In this document: positions 18,205 through 26,435 of the stretch, piece after piece | Layout of the letters: every line of letters starts with the position of its first letter | Numbering within the stretch: position 1 is the stretch's first letter | Assembly (NCBI RefSeq): GCF_014873875.1 | Contig: NZ_JADBEM010000001.1 | Coordinates: 8,060,001 to 8,124,000, forward strand | Direction: 5' to 3' | Source of the DNA: Actinopolymorpha pittospori | Lineage (GTDB): Bacteria; Actinomycetota; Actinomycetes; Propionibacteriales; Actinopolymorphaceae | DNA: 64,000 bases | The notes under the pieces: generated by a model | Told to the model about the DNA's origin: nothing | Seen by the model: only the letters and a program-made list of their open reading frames with translations | Databases searched by the model: none | Made by a program: the position numbers and the translations under genes

Positions 18205-18515
18205 TCCTCGCTGCCTCGGGTCGGAACTCGACCACCGAGCCGGACGTCGAGGTGATGACCGACCGCGGCGGCGTACCGCTCCAGGGTCGACAGGCGCACG
18301 TCCACCTCACCGGCCTCCAGCCGGGCCACCGCCGACTGGGACGTACCCATCCGCGCGGCGACCTGGGTCTGGGACAGTCCGGACTCCCGGCGTAGCTCGA
18401 CCAACGTCGCGGCGAGCTCCCGCCGCCTGATCGCCATCTCCCGGAAGCCGGGCATCACCGGCAGGTCGTCGGAGACCTCCCGCGCGGGGTCCGGACGCCT
18501 CGACTCGGTCGCCAT
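18201..18515 (-). CDS. XRE-family transcriptional regulator
   Basis: A 104-residue protein with an N-terminal extension and one helix-turn-helix (about residues 40-90: SGLSQTQVAARMGTSQSAVARLE), close to antitoxin-type HTH_3 domains. It is co-translated with the ClpP-like gene through a 4-bp overlap. A perfect palindrome lies 10-31 bp upstream of its ATG and is the likely autoregulatory operator. No toxin-like gene is adjacent; the ClpP homologue takes the place a toxin would occupy. Confidence 0.85.
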   Translation of the reverse strand: MATESRRPDPAREVSDDLPVMPGFREMAIRRRELAATLVELRRESGLSQTQVAARMGTSQSAVARLEAGEVDVRLSTLERYAAAVGHHLDVRLGGRVPTRGSEE

Positions 18516-18524
18516 ACCGGAAAC

Positions 18525-18546
18525 GCTATCTCGAAAATGAGATAGC
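18525..18546. promoter_or_regulatory. HipB-like palindromic operator
   Basis: Perfect inverted repeat GCTATCTC (18525-18532), spacer GAAAAT, GAGATAGC (18539-18546), ending 10 bp before the XRE start. Read as TATCT-N8-AGATA it has the spacing of the HipB operator family (TATCC-N8-GGATA). Probable binding site for the adjacent XRE regulator. Confidence 0.7.
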
Positions 18547-18560
18547 CGCCGAGGAAGCGC

Positions 18561-19655
18561 TCAGCCCGTGGGCGAGGACTTCACGAACGGCGGACGCACG
18601 ACCTCGAAGAGCTCCCGGCGCCCACGTACGTCGACCGCGACCTCGCTCTCCTCGGCCACCCCCGCGTCGAGCAGGGCCAGGCCGACACCGAGCCGCCGGG
18701 TCGGCGAGAACGTCCCGCTCGTCACCGTGCCGACCGGAGTGCCGGCAGCGTCGACGACGGTCATACCGGGCCGCGGGATGCCCCGCCCGCGGGCCTCCAG
18801 TCCGAGCAGCCGCCGCGCCGGACCGGCCTCCCGTTCGGCCGACAGGACCGTGCGCCCCCAGAACGCCGGCTTCTTCCAGCCGACCGCCCATCCGATCCGG
18901 GCCTGCACCGGCGTGACGTCCAGCGAGATGTCCTGCCCGTGCAGGGGGTAACCCATCTCGGTGCGAAGCGTGTCGCGGGCGCCGAGTCCGCACGCCGCGA
19001 CGTCGAGGCCCGCGCCAGCCTCGAACAACGCGTCCCAGAGTTCTCCCGCCGCCGACACGGGCGCCACGAGCTCGTATCCCCGCTCGCCGGTGTAGCCGGT
19101 ACGACAGATGGTCACCGACACCCCGCGCCAGTCGGTGTCGACGAACGACATGTACCCGTGACCGGCCGGCAGTCCGGCACCCGTGAGCAGCTCGTCACTG
19201 CGCGGTCCCTGGACGGCGAGGATGGCGTACTCCTCGTGCAGGTCGACGACGTCGACGCCGGCCGGAGCGCGCGCGGCGAGCCGGCGCACGACCTCAGCGG
19301 TGTTGGCGGCGTTGGGGACGAGGAAGATCTCCTCCGGACCCCGGTGGTAGGCGATCAGGTCGTCGACGATGCCGCCCGTCGCGTCGTCACAGCACAGCGT
19401 GTACTGCGAGCGGCCCGGACCGATCTTGGCGAGGGAGTTACTCAGCGTCGCGTCGATGTAGTCCGCCGCCCCCGGGCCGCTCACCCGCGCCTTGCCGAGG
19501 TGGCTCACGTCGAAGATCCCGACGGCGCTACGAACGGCCGCGTGCTCCTTGAGCACCCCACCTCCGGCGTACTCGAGCGGCATCTCCCAGCCCCCGAACT
19601 CGGCGAACTTCGCACCGCGGGCCAGGTGGCGATCATGGAGTGGCGAGCGCTTCAT
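18561..19655 (-). CDS. gcvT: Aminomethyltransferase, glycine cleavage T protein
   Basis: Transfers the methylene group from aminomethyl-lipoyl H protein to tetrahydrofolate, releasing ammonia. A 364-residue chain beginning MKRSPLHDRH, with family blocks GGWEMPLEY, DVSHLGKARVSGPGA, GYTGERGYEL and the catalytic-region ARDTLRTEMGYPLHG. The ATG at 19655 is fixed by the conserved N-terminus. gcvH and gcvP are not in the window. It lies in a cluster of lipoate-dependent genes (lpdA, sucB, lipB, lipA). Confidence 0.95.
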   Translation of the reverse strand: MKRSPLHDRHLARGAKFAEFGGWEMPLEYAGGGVLKEHAAVRSAVGIFDVSHLGKARVSGPGAADYIDATLSNSLAKIGPGRSQYTLCCDDATGGIVDDLIAYHRGPEEIFLVPNAANTAEVVRRLAARAPAGVDVVDLHEEYAILAVQGPRSDELLTGAGLPAGHGYMSFVDTDWRGVSVTICRTGYTGERGYELVAPVSAAGELWDALFEAGAGLDVAACGLGARDTLRTEMGYPLHGQDISLDVTPVQARIGWAVGWKKPAFWGRTVLSAEREAGPARRLLGLEARGRGIPRPGMTVVDAAGTPVGTVTSGTFSPTRRLGVGLALLDAGVAEESEVAVDVRGRRELFEVVRPPFVKSSPTG

Positions 19656-19845
19656 GACCGCGAACCTACCTCCCCCGCCAGGCGTTGACGGCGTAGCATC
19701 CGCCGAGCAACGGACGCGCGCCGGCATCCTCCGACCGCCGGTATGCGCCGCCGTCGCCCCCCGTATGTTCGACGGCCAGATTCTGGCCACCAGCCAGCCA
19801 TCAGGTACCGGCCCACATCAGTTGGCCCAAAGGAGACGATCAAGC

Positions 19846-21357
19846 GTGAGTGTCACAAGTCCCAGCATCTCCGCACGCAAGACGGCGGCACCCTCGGCCA
19901 AGGTCGACGCGCTGGTGGTCGGCGTGTCCCCGGGCGAGAAGGGTGTGACGCTCGCCCCTGGCGCCGAGGACATCGACAAGGCGTTCGGCGGCAAGCTCGC
20001 GGAGACCCTCGGCGCCCTCGGCGCCAAGGGCAAGGCCGAGGAGGTCACGCTCGTGCCCTCCGGCGGTGCCGTGAGCGCCACGATCGTCGCCGCGGTCGGG
20101 CTGGGCGGCGGCGAGCCGACCACGGAGACGCTGCGCCGGGCCGGCGGTGCCGTCGTACGGCGGCTCACCGGCCGGGCCGAGTCCGTGGCGTTCGCGCTCG
20201 GCGACGGCGAGGCCGCACACCTCGGCGCTCTCGCCGAGGGCGCGCTGCTGGGCGGGTACTCCTTCCATCGCTACCGCACCCAGTCGGACAAGCAGCCCAA
20301 GGCCATCTCGGCGTTCACGCTCGTCACCGGCAACGCCCGCGACAAGAACGTCAAGACGGCCCTGGCGCGAGCGGAGGCCGTCGCCCGCGCCGTCAACCTC
20401 ACCCGCGACTGGGTCAACACCGCTCCTTCCGACCTCTACCCGGCGGTCTTCGCCGAGGAGGCCAAGGCCGAGGGCAAGCGCGCCGGGCTGAAGGTCGAGG
20501 TGCTCGACAAGAAGGCGCTCCTCGCCGGCGGGTACGGCGGGATCATCGGCGTCGGCCAGGGCTCGGAGCGGGAGCCGCGGCTGGTGCGGTACAGCTACCG
20601 CCCGAGCAAGGCCAAGCGTCACCTGGCGTTCGTCGGAAAGGGCATCACGTTCGACACGGGCGGCATCTCGCTCAAGCCGAACGAAGGCATGATCACGATG
20701 AAGTGCGACATGGCCGGCGCGGCGGCCGTCCTCGCCGCGGTGACCGCGATCGCCGAACTCGAACTCCCGGTGGCGGTCGACGCGTGGGCGCCCCTGGCCG
20801 AGAACATGCCGTCGGGGTCGGCACAGCGTCCCTCCGACGTCCTGAACATCTACGGCGGCAAGACGGTGGAGGTCCTCAACACCGACGCCGAGGGCCGACT
20901 GGTGCTCGCCGACGGAATGGTGCGCGCCGCCGAGGAGAAGCCCGACATCCTGATCGACGTCGCGACGCTCACCGGCGCCTGCGTGGTCGCGCTCGGAAAC
21001 CGCGTCTTCGGGATCATGGGCAACGACGAGGAGTTCCAGAACAAGGTCCGGGAGACCGCGGAGCGGGCCGGTGAGACCGGCTGGACGCTCCCGATCCCCG
21101 AGGGCACCCGTGAGCGCCTCGACTCCAAGGTCGCCGACCTCGCCAACGTCGCGAGCGGGCGCTACGGCGGCGCGCTCGTCGCCGCGGCGTTCCTGCAGGA
21201 CTTCGTGGCCGACGGGATCCGGTGGGCGCACCTCGACATCGCGGGTCCGGCGTACAACGACTCCTCGCCGTGGGGCTACACCCCGGTCGGCGGCACCGGC
21301 AGCAGCGTGCGCACGCTGGTCGGGCTCGCCGAGGCGGCCGTCGCGGGCGAACTCTAG
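19846..21357 (+). CDS. pepA: Leucyl aminopeptidase (M17), PepA
   Basis: Cytosolic dimetal exopeptidase removing N-terminal residues. 503 residues from a GTG preceded by AAAGGAGA. The C-terminal catalytic domain has FVGKGITFDTGGISLKP, the signature NTDAEGRLVLADGMV and the Lys/Asp metal ligands of the family. It is divergent from gcvT and ends at a strong hairpin terminator. Confidence 0.95.
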   Translation: MSVTSPSISARKTAAPSAKVDALVVGVSPGEKGVTLAPGAEDIDKAFGGKLAETLGALGAKGKAEEVTLVPSGGAVSATIVAAVGLGGGEPTTETLRRAGGAVVRRLTGRAESVAFALGDGEAAHLGALAEGALLGGYSFHRYRTQSDKQPKAISAFTLVTGNARDKNVKTALARAEAVARAVNLTRDWVNTAPSDLYPAVFAEEAKAEGKRAGLKVEVLDKKALLAGGYGGIIGVGQGSEREPRLVRYSYRPSKAKRHLAFVGKGITFDTGGISLKPNEGMITMKCDMAGAAAVLAAVTAIAELELPVAVDAWAPLAENMPSGSAQRPSDVLNIYGGKTVEVLNTDAEGRLVLADGMVRAAEEKPDILIDVATLTGACVVALGNRVFGIMGNDEEFQNKVRETAERAGETGWTLPIPEGTRERLDSKVADLANVASGRYGGALVAAAFLQDFVADGIRWAHLDIAGPAYNDSSPWGYTPVGGTGSSVRTLVGLAEAAVAGEL

Positions 21358-21410
21358 GAATGTCTCGCACCGAGCCGTGACGTGAGCTCGGGAGCCTGCG
21401 CGAGACGGTA

Positions 21411-21444
21411 GTGGAGCCCCCTGACCGAGGTCAGGGGGCTCCAC
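21411..21444. terminator. Strong bidirectional terminator
   Basis: A perfect 15-bp stem (GTGGAGCCCCCTGAC at 21411-21425 with its complement at 21430-21444) closes on a CGAG tetraloop. It lies 54 bp after pepA and before the convergent 21516-21887 gene. Confidence 0.85.
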
Positions 21445-21515
21445 TCACATTCACGCGGCTCGCCACGCCCCGTGCGCACGGCTCGTGCGCACGCCGGTCG
21501 CGCGGTCCGGGCGGG

Positions 21516-21887
21516 TCAGCTGCCCTTTTCCCCGGGTGTCGTCGGTCCGAGGCGGTTCTTCTCCGCTTCGGCGCGTCGGGCGTTCCACGCCCGCATGCGC
21601 TGCGGATAGCCGACGACCTGCGCGTCGTAGCTCGGGATGCCGTGCTTGTTGGCGAACTCGTGCGCCTTGGCCGCGCTCGGCACGCGGCGCCGGGTCCATT
21701 CACCGTCGTGGGCGACCAGCAACAGTGTGGTCTCCGTCACGGTCGTCCGGGGTTCCACGAATCCCTCCACCCCGCGGCGGGTACGCGCGAACTCGGTGAG
21801 GTGCGCAAGATCCTCGCTGGCCCGCTGCCGACGCACATCCGACCGGGCATCACCAGCGCGCGAACGGCGCCGGAACCACCGCAGCAT
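21516..21887 (-). CDS. Conserved actinobacterial hypothetical protein, 123 aa
   Basis: It begins MLRWFRRRSRAGDAR and contains TTLLLVAHDGEWTRRRV and QVVGYPQRMRAWNARR. It is basic, with no membrane segment. I know it as a small protein often found next to lpdA in actinobacteria; the function is unknown. A full AAGGAGGT ribosome site precedes the ATG. It is transcribed away from lpdA, sharing the 320-bp divergent gap. Confidence 0.72.
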   Translation of the reverse strand: MLRWFRRRSRAGDARSDVRRQRASEDLAHLTEFARTRRGVEGFVEPRTTVTETTLLLVAHDGEWTRRRVPSAAKAHEFANKHGIPSYDAQVVGYPQRMRAWNARRAEAEKNRLGPTTPGEKGS

Positions 21888-22207
21888 CCGCCGACCTCCT
21901 TGCGAAGCGGCACCTTGTGACGGACTGATCGCTGCATGAGCAAACGCGCCGAGTGTGCCGTAGGTTCCTGAACCTCAGAAAGTGGGTCGCCACCGTGCGG
22001 CCCGGGCACGTCCGACCCGTCGCCGGAGCGCCCTCATACCGCCACCAACCGGTACCAATCGGCGGCGCATATCGTGCATCGACCCGCGCGAGGAGGACCC
22101 TTTGGGCACTTACGCGCGGAGGGTGGAAAGATGACGGTGACGTGACGACCTCGTGCTGGCACGAGATCGTCGACACAACGTTCTCGATCAACGGCACGGA
22201 GGACCCC
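21888..22207. promoter_or_regulatory. Divergent gap before lpdA
   Basis: 320 bp between the small hypothetical gene (minus) and lpdA (plus). It must hold both promoters. I see no repeat or operator worth naming. An in-frame open stretch extends upstream of the lpdA start but lacks family-conserved residues. Confidence 0.4.
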
Positions 22208-23596
22208 GTGGCGGACAACGCCGGCACCTCGTTCGACCTGGTGATCCTTGGTGGAGGCAGCGGCGGATACGCGTGTGCCCTGCGCGCGTCCGAGCTCGAT
22301 CTTCGGGTCGCGCTCATCGAAAAGGACAAGCTGGGCGGCACGTGCCTCCACCGTGGGTGCATTCCCACCAAAGCCCTGCTGCATGCCGGCGAGATCGCCG
22401 ACAACGCCCGTGACGGCGCCGACTTCGGCATCCGCACGACGCTGGAAGGCGTCGACATGGCCGGGGTCAACAAGTACAAGGACGGGGTCGTCAACCGCGC
22501 CTTCCGAGGGGTGACCGGGCTGATCAAGAGCCGGCGCATCACCATCGTCGAGGGCGAGGGCCGGCTCGTCGCCCCCAACGCGGTCCAGGTCAACGGCACC
22601 CGCTACGAGGCGCCCAACATCCTGCTCGCCACCGGCTCCTACTCCAGGTCGCTGCCCGGCCTCGACATCGACGGCGAGCGGATCATCACCAGCGAGCACG
22701 CGCTCCAGCTCGGCGACGTTCCCAGGTCGGTCATCGTGCTCGGCGGTGGCGTGATCGGGGTGGAGTTCGCCAGCGTCTGGCGTTCCTTCGGCGCCGAGGT
22801 CACCCTCATCGAGGCCCTCCCCCGGCTGCTCGCCGTGGAGGACGAGGCCTCCTCCAAGATCGTCGAGCGCGTCTTCCGACGCCGCGGGATCAACTACAAG
22901 ACCAACACCCCGTACAAGAGCGTCGAGCGGACCGAGAACGGCGTCCGGTTGACCGTCGAGTCCGGCGAGACGTTCGAGGCCGACCTCCTCCTCGTGGCGG
23001 TGGGCCGCGGCCCGAGCACCACGGGCCTCGGGCTTGAGGAGGTGGGTGTCGCGACGGAGCGCGGCTTCGTCCGCACCGACGAGCGCCTGCGCACCAGCGT
23101 CGAGGGCGTTCGCGCCGCCGGCGACATCGTGGCCGGACTCCAGCTCGCGCACCGCGGCTTCCAGCAGGGCATCTTCATCGCCGAGGACATCGCCGGGCTC
23201 GACCCCGCGGTGATCGACGAGAGCGGGATTCCGCGGGTGACCTACTGTGATCCCGAGGTCGCCTCCATGGGGCTCACCGAGGCCGCCGCCACGGAGAGGT
23301 ACGGCGCCGACGGCATCGAGACCTTCACCTACGACCTCGCCGGCAACCCCAAGAGCCAGATCCTGAAGACCCAGGGCTTCGTCAAGCTCGTCCGGGCCAA
23401 GGACGGCCCCGTCGTCGGAATCCACATGGTGGGCGCCCGCGTTGGGGAACTCGTCGGTGAGGCCCAGCTCATCTACAACTGGGAGGCGTTCCCTGAGGAC
23501 GTCGCCCAGCTGATCCACATGCACCCAACCCAGAGCGAGGCGATCGGCGAGGCACACCTCGCACTCGCCGGCAAGCCGCTGCACGTGCACGGCTGA
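22208..23596 (+). CDS. lpdA: Dihydrolipoyl dehydrogenase (E3)
   Basis: FAD enzyme that reoxidises dihydrolipoamide of 2-oxoacid dehydrogenase and glycine cleavage complexes, reducing NAD. 462 residues. It has the FAD motif VILGGGSGGYA, the redox disulfide GGTCLHRGCIPTKALL, a second NAD-binding GGGVIGVEFAS and the C-terminal HMHPTQSE with the active-site His. The GTG at 22208 has GGAGG 6 nt upstream and starts just before the FAD strand. sucB follows after 46 bp, so E3 and E2 are probably cotranscribed. Confidence 0.95.
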   Translation: MADNAGTSFDLVILGGGSGGYACALRASELDLRVALIEKDKLGGTCLHRGCIPTKALLHAGEIADNARDGADFGIRTTLEGVDMAGVNKYKDGVVNRAFRGVTGLIKSRRITIVEGEGRLVAPNAVQVNGTRYEAPNILLATGSYSRSLPGLDIDGERIITSEHALQLGDVPRSVIVLGGGVIGVEFASVWRSFGAEVTLIEALPRLLAVEDEASSKIVERVFRRRGINYKTNTPYKSVERTENGVRLTVESGETFEADLLLVAVGRGPSTTGLGLEEVGVATERGFVRTDERLRTSVEGVRAAGDIVAGLQLAHRGFQQGIFIAEDIAGLDPAVIDESGIPRVTYCDPEVASMGLTEAAATERYGADGIETFTYDLAGNPKSQILKTQGFVKLVRAKDGPVVGIHMVGARVGELVGEAQLIYNWEAFPEDVAQLIHMHPTQSEAIGEAHLALAGKPLHVHG

Positions 23597-23642
23597 CCGT
23601 CTCGCCATCACCTACGGCTCGGAACCAGGACAAGGAGCAAGG

Positions 23643-25466
23643 ATGCCGGTCTCCGTCACCCTCCCCGCACTCGGGGAGAGCGTCACTGAGGGAACCGTCA
23701 CGCGGTGGCTGAAGCAGGTGGGCGAAACCGTCCAGGCTGACGAGCCGCTGCTCGAGGTTTCTACCGACAAGGTCGACACGGAGATCCCGGCACCGGCCAC
23801 GGGCGTTCTGCTACAGATCACCGTCGGCGAGGACGAGACCGTCGAGGTCGGCGCCGAACTCGCCGTCATCGGTTCGGAGGGCGAGCAGCCCGAGGCGGGT
23901 GACGCCGGCCAACCGCAGGCGCAGGAGCCCGCGGAGTCCCAGCCCGAGCCCGCCGCGCCGGCGCCCGAGCCGGAGCCCGTGCAGGAGGCGCCCCAGGCGA
24001 CTCCCGAGCCTGAGCCCGTGCCGGCCAACGCCTCCGCCAACGGTTCCGGTGAAGGCACCTCGGTGACCCTGCCCGCCCTCGGGGAGAGCGTCACGGAAGG
24101 AACCGTCACCCGCTGGCTGAAGCAGGTGGGCGACTCGGTCGAGGCCGACGAGCCGCTGCTCGAGGTCTCCACCGACAAGGTCGACACCGAGATCCCCTCG
24201 CCGAGCGCTGGCACCCTCGTCCAGATCACCGTGGGCGAGGACGAGACCGTCGAGGTCGGCGCCGAACTCGGCATCATCGCGAGCGGTGCCGCGGCGACTG
24301 CCCGGCACGCGGCGCCCGCTCCGAGCGAGCCCGCGAAGGAGCAGGCGCAGCAGCCCGCCGCACCGGCGCCGACACCGCAGCCCGCCGCGCAGCCGGCACC
24401 GCCCGCACAGCCGGCACCGCCCGCACAGCCGGCACCGCCCGCACAGCCGGCACCGCCCGCACAGCCGGCCCAGCCCGCCGCGCCGACACCGCAGCCCGCC
24501 GCCCAGCCGGCCGCCGACGGGGCGCCGCAGTACGTCACCCCGCTCGTCCGCAAGCTGGCCGCCGACAACAACGTCGACCTGTCGGCCGTGACCGGCACCG
24601 GCGTCGGTGGTCGCATCCGCAAGCAGGACGTCCTCGACGCGGCCAAGGCCCGCGAAGAGGCCGAGCGCGCCGCTGCGCAGCCGGCCGCACCCGCCCCCAC
24701 GGCCGCGCCCGCGGTGCAGGCGACGGCTCCCGCCGCGCCGAGCCCGCTCCGCGGGACCACGGAGAAGCTCAGCCGCGCCCGCCGGGTGATCGCCCAGCGC
24801 GTCCACCAGTCGCTGCAGGACACCGCGCAGCTGACCACGGTGGTCGAGGTCGACGTGACCGCCATCGCCCAGATCCGCGACCGTGTGAAGCGGTCGTTCC
24901 AGCAGCGCGAGGGCGTCAAGCTGTCGTTCCTGCCGTTCTTCGCGAAGGCCGCGCTCGAGGCGCTCAAGGAGCACCCGAAGCTCAACGCCACGCTCGACAT
25001 CGAGAAGGGCGAGGTCACCTACCACGGCAGCGAGCACCTCACGATCGCGGTCGACACCGAGCGCGGCCTGATGGTGCCGGTCATCCACGACGCCAGCGAC
25101 CTCAGCGTCACCGGGCTCGCGAAGCGGATCACCGACCTCGCGGAGCGCACCCGGACCAACAAGATCACGCCGAACGAGATCTCCGGTGGGACCTTCACGC
25201 TCACCAACACCGGGAGCCGTGGCGCGCTGTTCGACACGCCGATCTTCTTCGAGCCTCAGGTCGCGATTCTCGGCACCGGCTCGGTCGTGAAGCGTGCGGT
25301 CGTGGTCGACACGCCGCTCGGCGAGACGATCGCCATCCGGCACATGGTCTACCTCGCGCTGAGCTACGACCACCGCCTGATCGACGGTGCCGACGCGGCC
25401 CGGTTCCTCGGTGCGGTGAAGAGCCGCCTCGAGGACGGCAGCGTCGCAGCGGAGTTCACTGGCTGA
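23643..25466 (+). CDS. sucB: 2-oxoglutarate dehydrogenase E2, dihydrolipoyl succinyltransferase
   Basis: 607 residues. Two lipoyl domains (about 1-80 and 138-215), each with the lipoylated lysine in STDKVDTE, are joined by Ala/Pro/Glu linkers. A peripheral subunit-binding domain follows (TPLVRKLAADNNVDL, about 297), then the acyltransferase domain (about 370-607) with the HXXXDG-type motif in LSYDHRLIDGADAARFLG. The second linker holds four perfect copies of an 18-bp unit. Actinobacterial enzymes of this kind serve as the shared E2 of 2-oxoglutarate and sometimes pyruvate dehydrogenase. Confidence 0.93.
   Translation: MPVSVTLPALGESVTEGTVTRWLKQVGETVQADEPLLEVSTDKVDTEIPAPATGVLLQITVGEDETVEVGAELAVIGSEGEQPEAGDAGQPQAQEPAESQPEPAAPAPEPEPVQEAPQATPEPEPVPANASANGSGEGTSVTLPALGESVTEGTVTRWLKQVGDSVEADEPLLEVSTDKVDTEIPSPSAGTLVQITVGEDETVEVGAELGIIASGAAATARHAAPAPSEPAKEQAQQPAAPAPTPQPAAQPAPPAQPAPPAQPAPPAQPAPPAQPAQPAAPTPQPAAQPAADGAPQYVTPLVRKLAADNNVDLSAVTGTGVGGRIRKQDVLDAAKAREEAERAAAQPAAPAPTAAPAVQATAPAAPSPLRGTTEKLSRARRVIAQRVHQSLQDTAQLTTVVEVDVTAIAQIRDRVKRSFQQREGVKLSFLPFFAKAALEALKEHPKLNATLDIEKGEVTYHGSEHLTIAVDTERGLMVPVIHDASDLSVTGLAKRITDLAERTRTNKITPNEISGGTFTLTNTGSRGALFDTPIFFEPQVAILGTGSVVKRAVVVDTPLGETIAIRHMVYLALSYDHRLIDGADAARFLGAVKSRLEDGSVAAEFTG
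24390..24461 (+). repeat. Tandem 18-bp repeat in sucB linker
   Basis: Four perfect copies of an 18-bp unit (CAGCCGGCACCGCCCGCA) encode QPAPPA four times in the flexible linker. Copy number is likely to vary between strains by slippage. Confidence 0.9.
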
Positions 25467-25494
25467 CCTCACGAGGATCGGGCATGCTGCCGTC

Positions 25495-26391
25495 ATGAGA
25501 TACGTCCTCGCGGGAGCATCCGGATTCCTGGGTCGTGCGCTGCGGGAGCGGCTCATCAGTGAGGGTCACGAGGTGACCCAACTCGTGCGCCGCGCACCGC
25601 AGTCGCCCGACCAGATGTGGTGGGACCCGGCCCGGGGCCAACTCGAGGCCGGAGTCCTCACCGGCGCCGGAGCGGTCATCAACCTCTCCGGCGCCACCGT
25701 CGGGCGGGTCCCCTGGACCAGCGGCTATCGCCGCACCCTGCGCGAGAGCCGGATCGGTCCGACGACGACACTGGCCACGGCTCTCGCCGCCATGTCGGAG
25801 CCGCCGGTCTTCGTCTCCCAGAGCGCGACCGGCTACTACGGCATGGACCGTGGTGCGGAGGAACTCGACGAGGATTCGCCGTCCGGTGACGGGTTCCTGG
25901 CCGGGCTCGCCCGCGACTGGGAGGCAGCCACCGAACCGGCCGCCAAGGCCGGTGCTCGCGTCGTGAAGCTTCGTACCTCAGCCGTCTTCGACCAGTCCGG
26001 CGGTGTCCTTCGGCTGTTGCAGGTCCCCTTCCGGCTCGGCGTCGGCGGCCGGCTCGGATCCGGCCGGCAGTACATGCCGATGGTCTCCCTGGACGACTGG
26101 TTGGCGGCGGTGCGCTTCACGGTCGACCGTGCCGACGCCCAGGGCTCCTACAACGTGACGCTCCCCCACCCGGCGACCAACGCCGAACTCACCTCCGCGC
26201 TCGGGGCCGCCTTCCACCGGCCGACGCTTCTCCCCGTGCCCGGCCTCGCGCTGCGGACAGGTCTCGGCGAGTTCTCCGCCGAACTCGCCGGCAGCCGACG
26301 GCTGGTGCCGCGACGCCTCCTCGAGGCTGGGTTCTCCTTCTCCGCCCCGGACGTCACGAGCATGGTCACCGCCGCACTGCACCGGTCATAG
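25495..26391 (+). CDS. TIGR01777-family SDR epimerase
   Basis: 298-residue extended short-chain dehydrogenase (YfcH/SDR39U1 family). NAD(P)-binding motif GASGFLGRAL at the N-terminus, SQSATGYYG with the active-site Tyr region, and the C-terminal PRRLLEAGFSF block typical of the family. The physiological substrate is unknown; family members have been linked to cell division in cyanobacteria. It lies 28 bp after sucB, so it may share that transcript. Confidence 0.87.
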   Translation: MRYVLAGASGFLGRALRERLISEGHEVTQLVRRAPQSPDQMWWDPARGQLEAGVLTGAGAVINLSGATVGRVPWTSGYRRTLRESRIGPTTTLATALAAMSEPPVFVSQSATGYYGMDRGAEELDEDSPSGDGFLAGLARDWEAATEPAAKAGARVVKLRTSAVFDQSGGVLRLLQVPFRLGVGGRLGSGRQYMPMVSLDDWLAAVRFTVDRADAQGSYNVTLPHPATNAELTSALGAAFHRPTLLPVPGLALRTGLGEFSAELAGSRRLVPRRLLEAGFSFSAPDVTSMVTAALHRS

Positions 26392-26435
26392 AGCGACGGC
26401 GTGACAGTCACCGCGGACCGCTGGGCCGTCTGACC

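Noticed and set aside
19840..21444. 534-residue open frame opposite pepA
   Set aside because: Shadow of pepA on the other strand; composition only reflects GC bias.
24390..24461. Possible CRISPR-like array
   Set aside because: Repeats are contiguous without spacers and encode an Ala/Pro linker.
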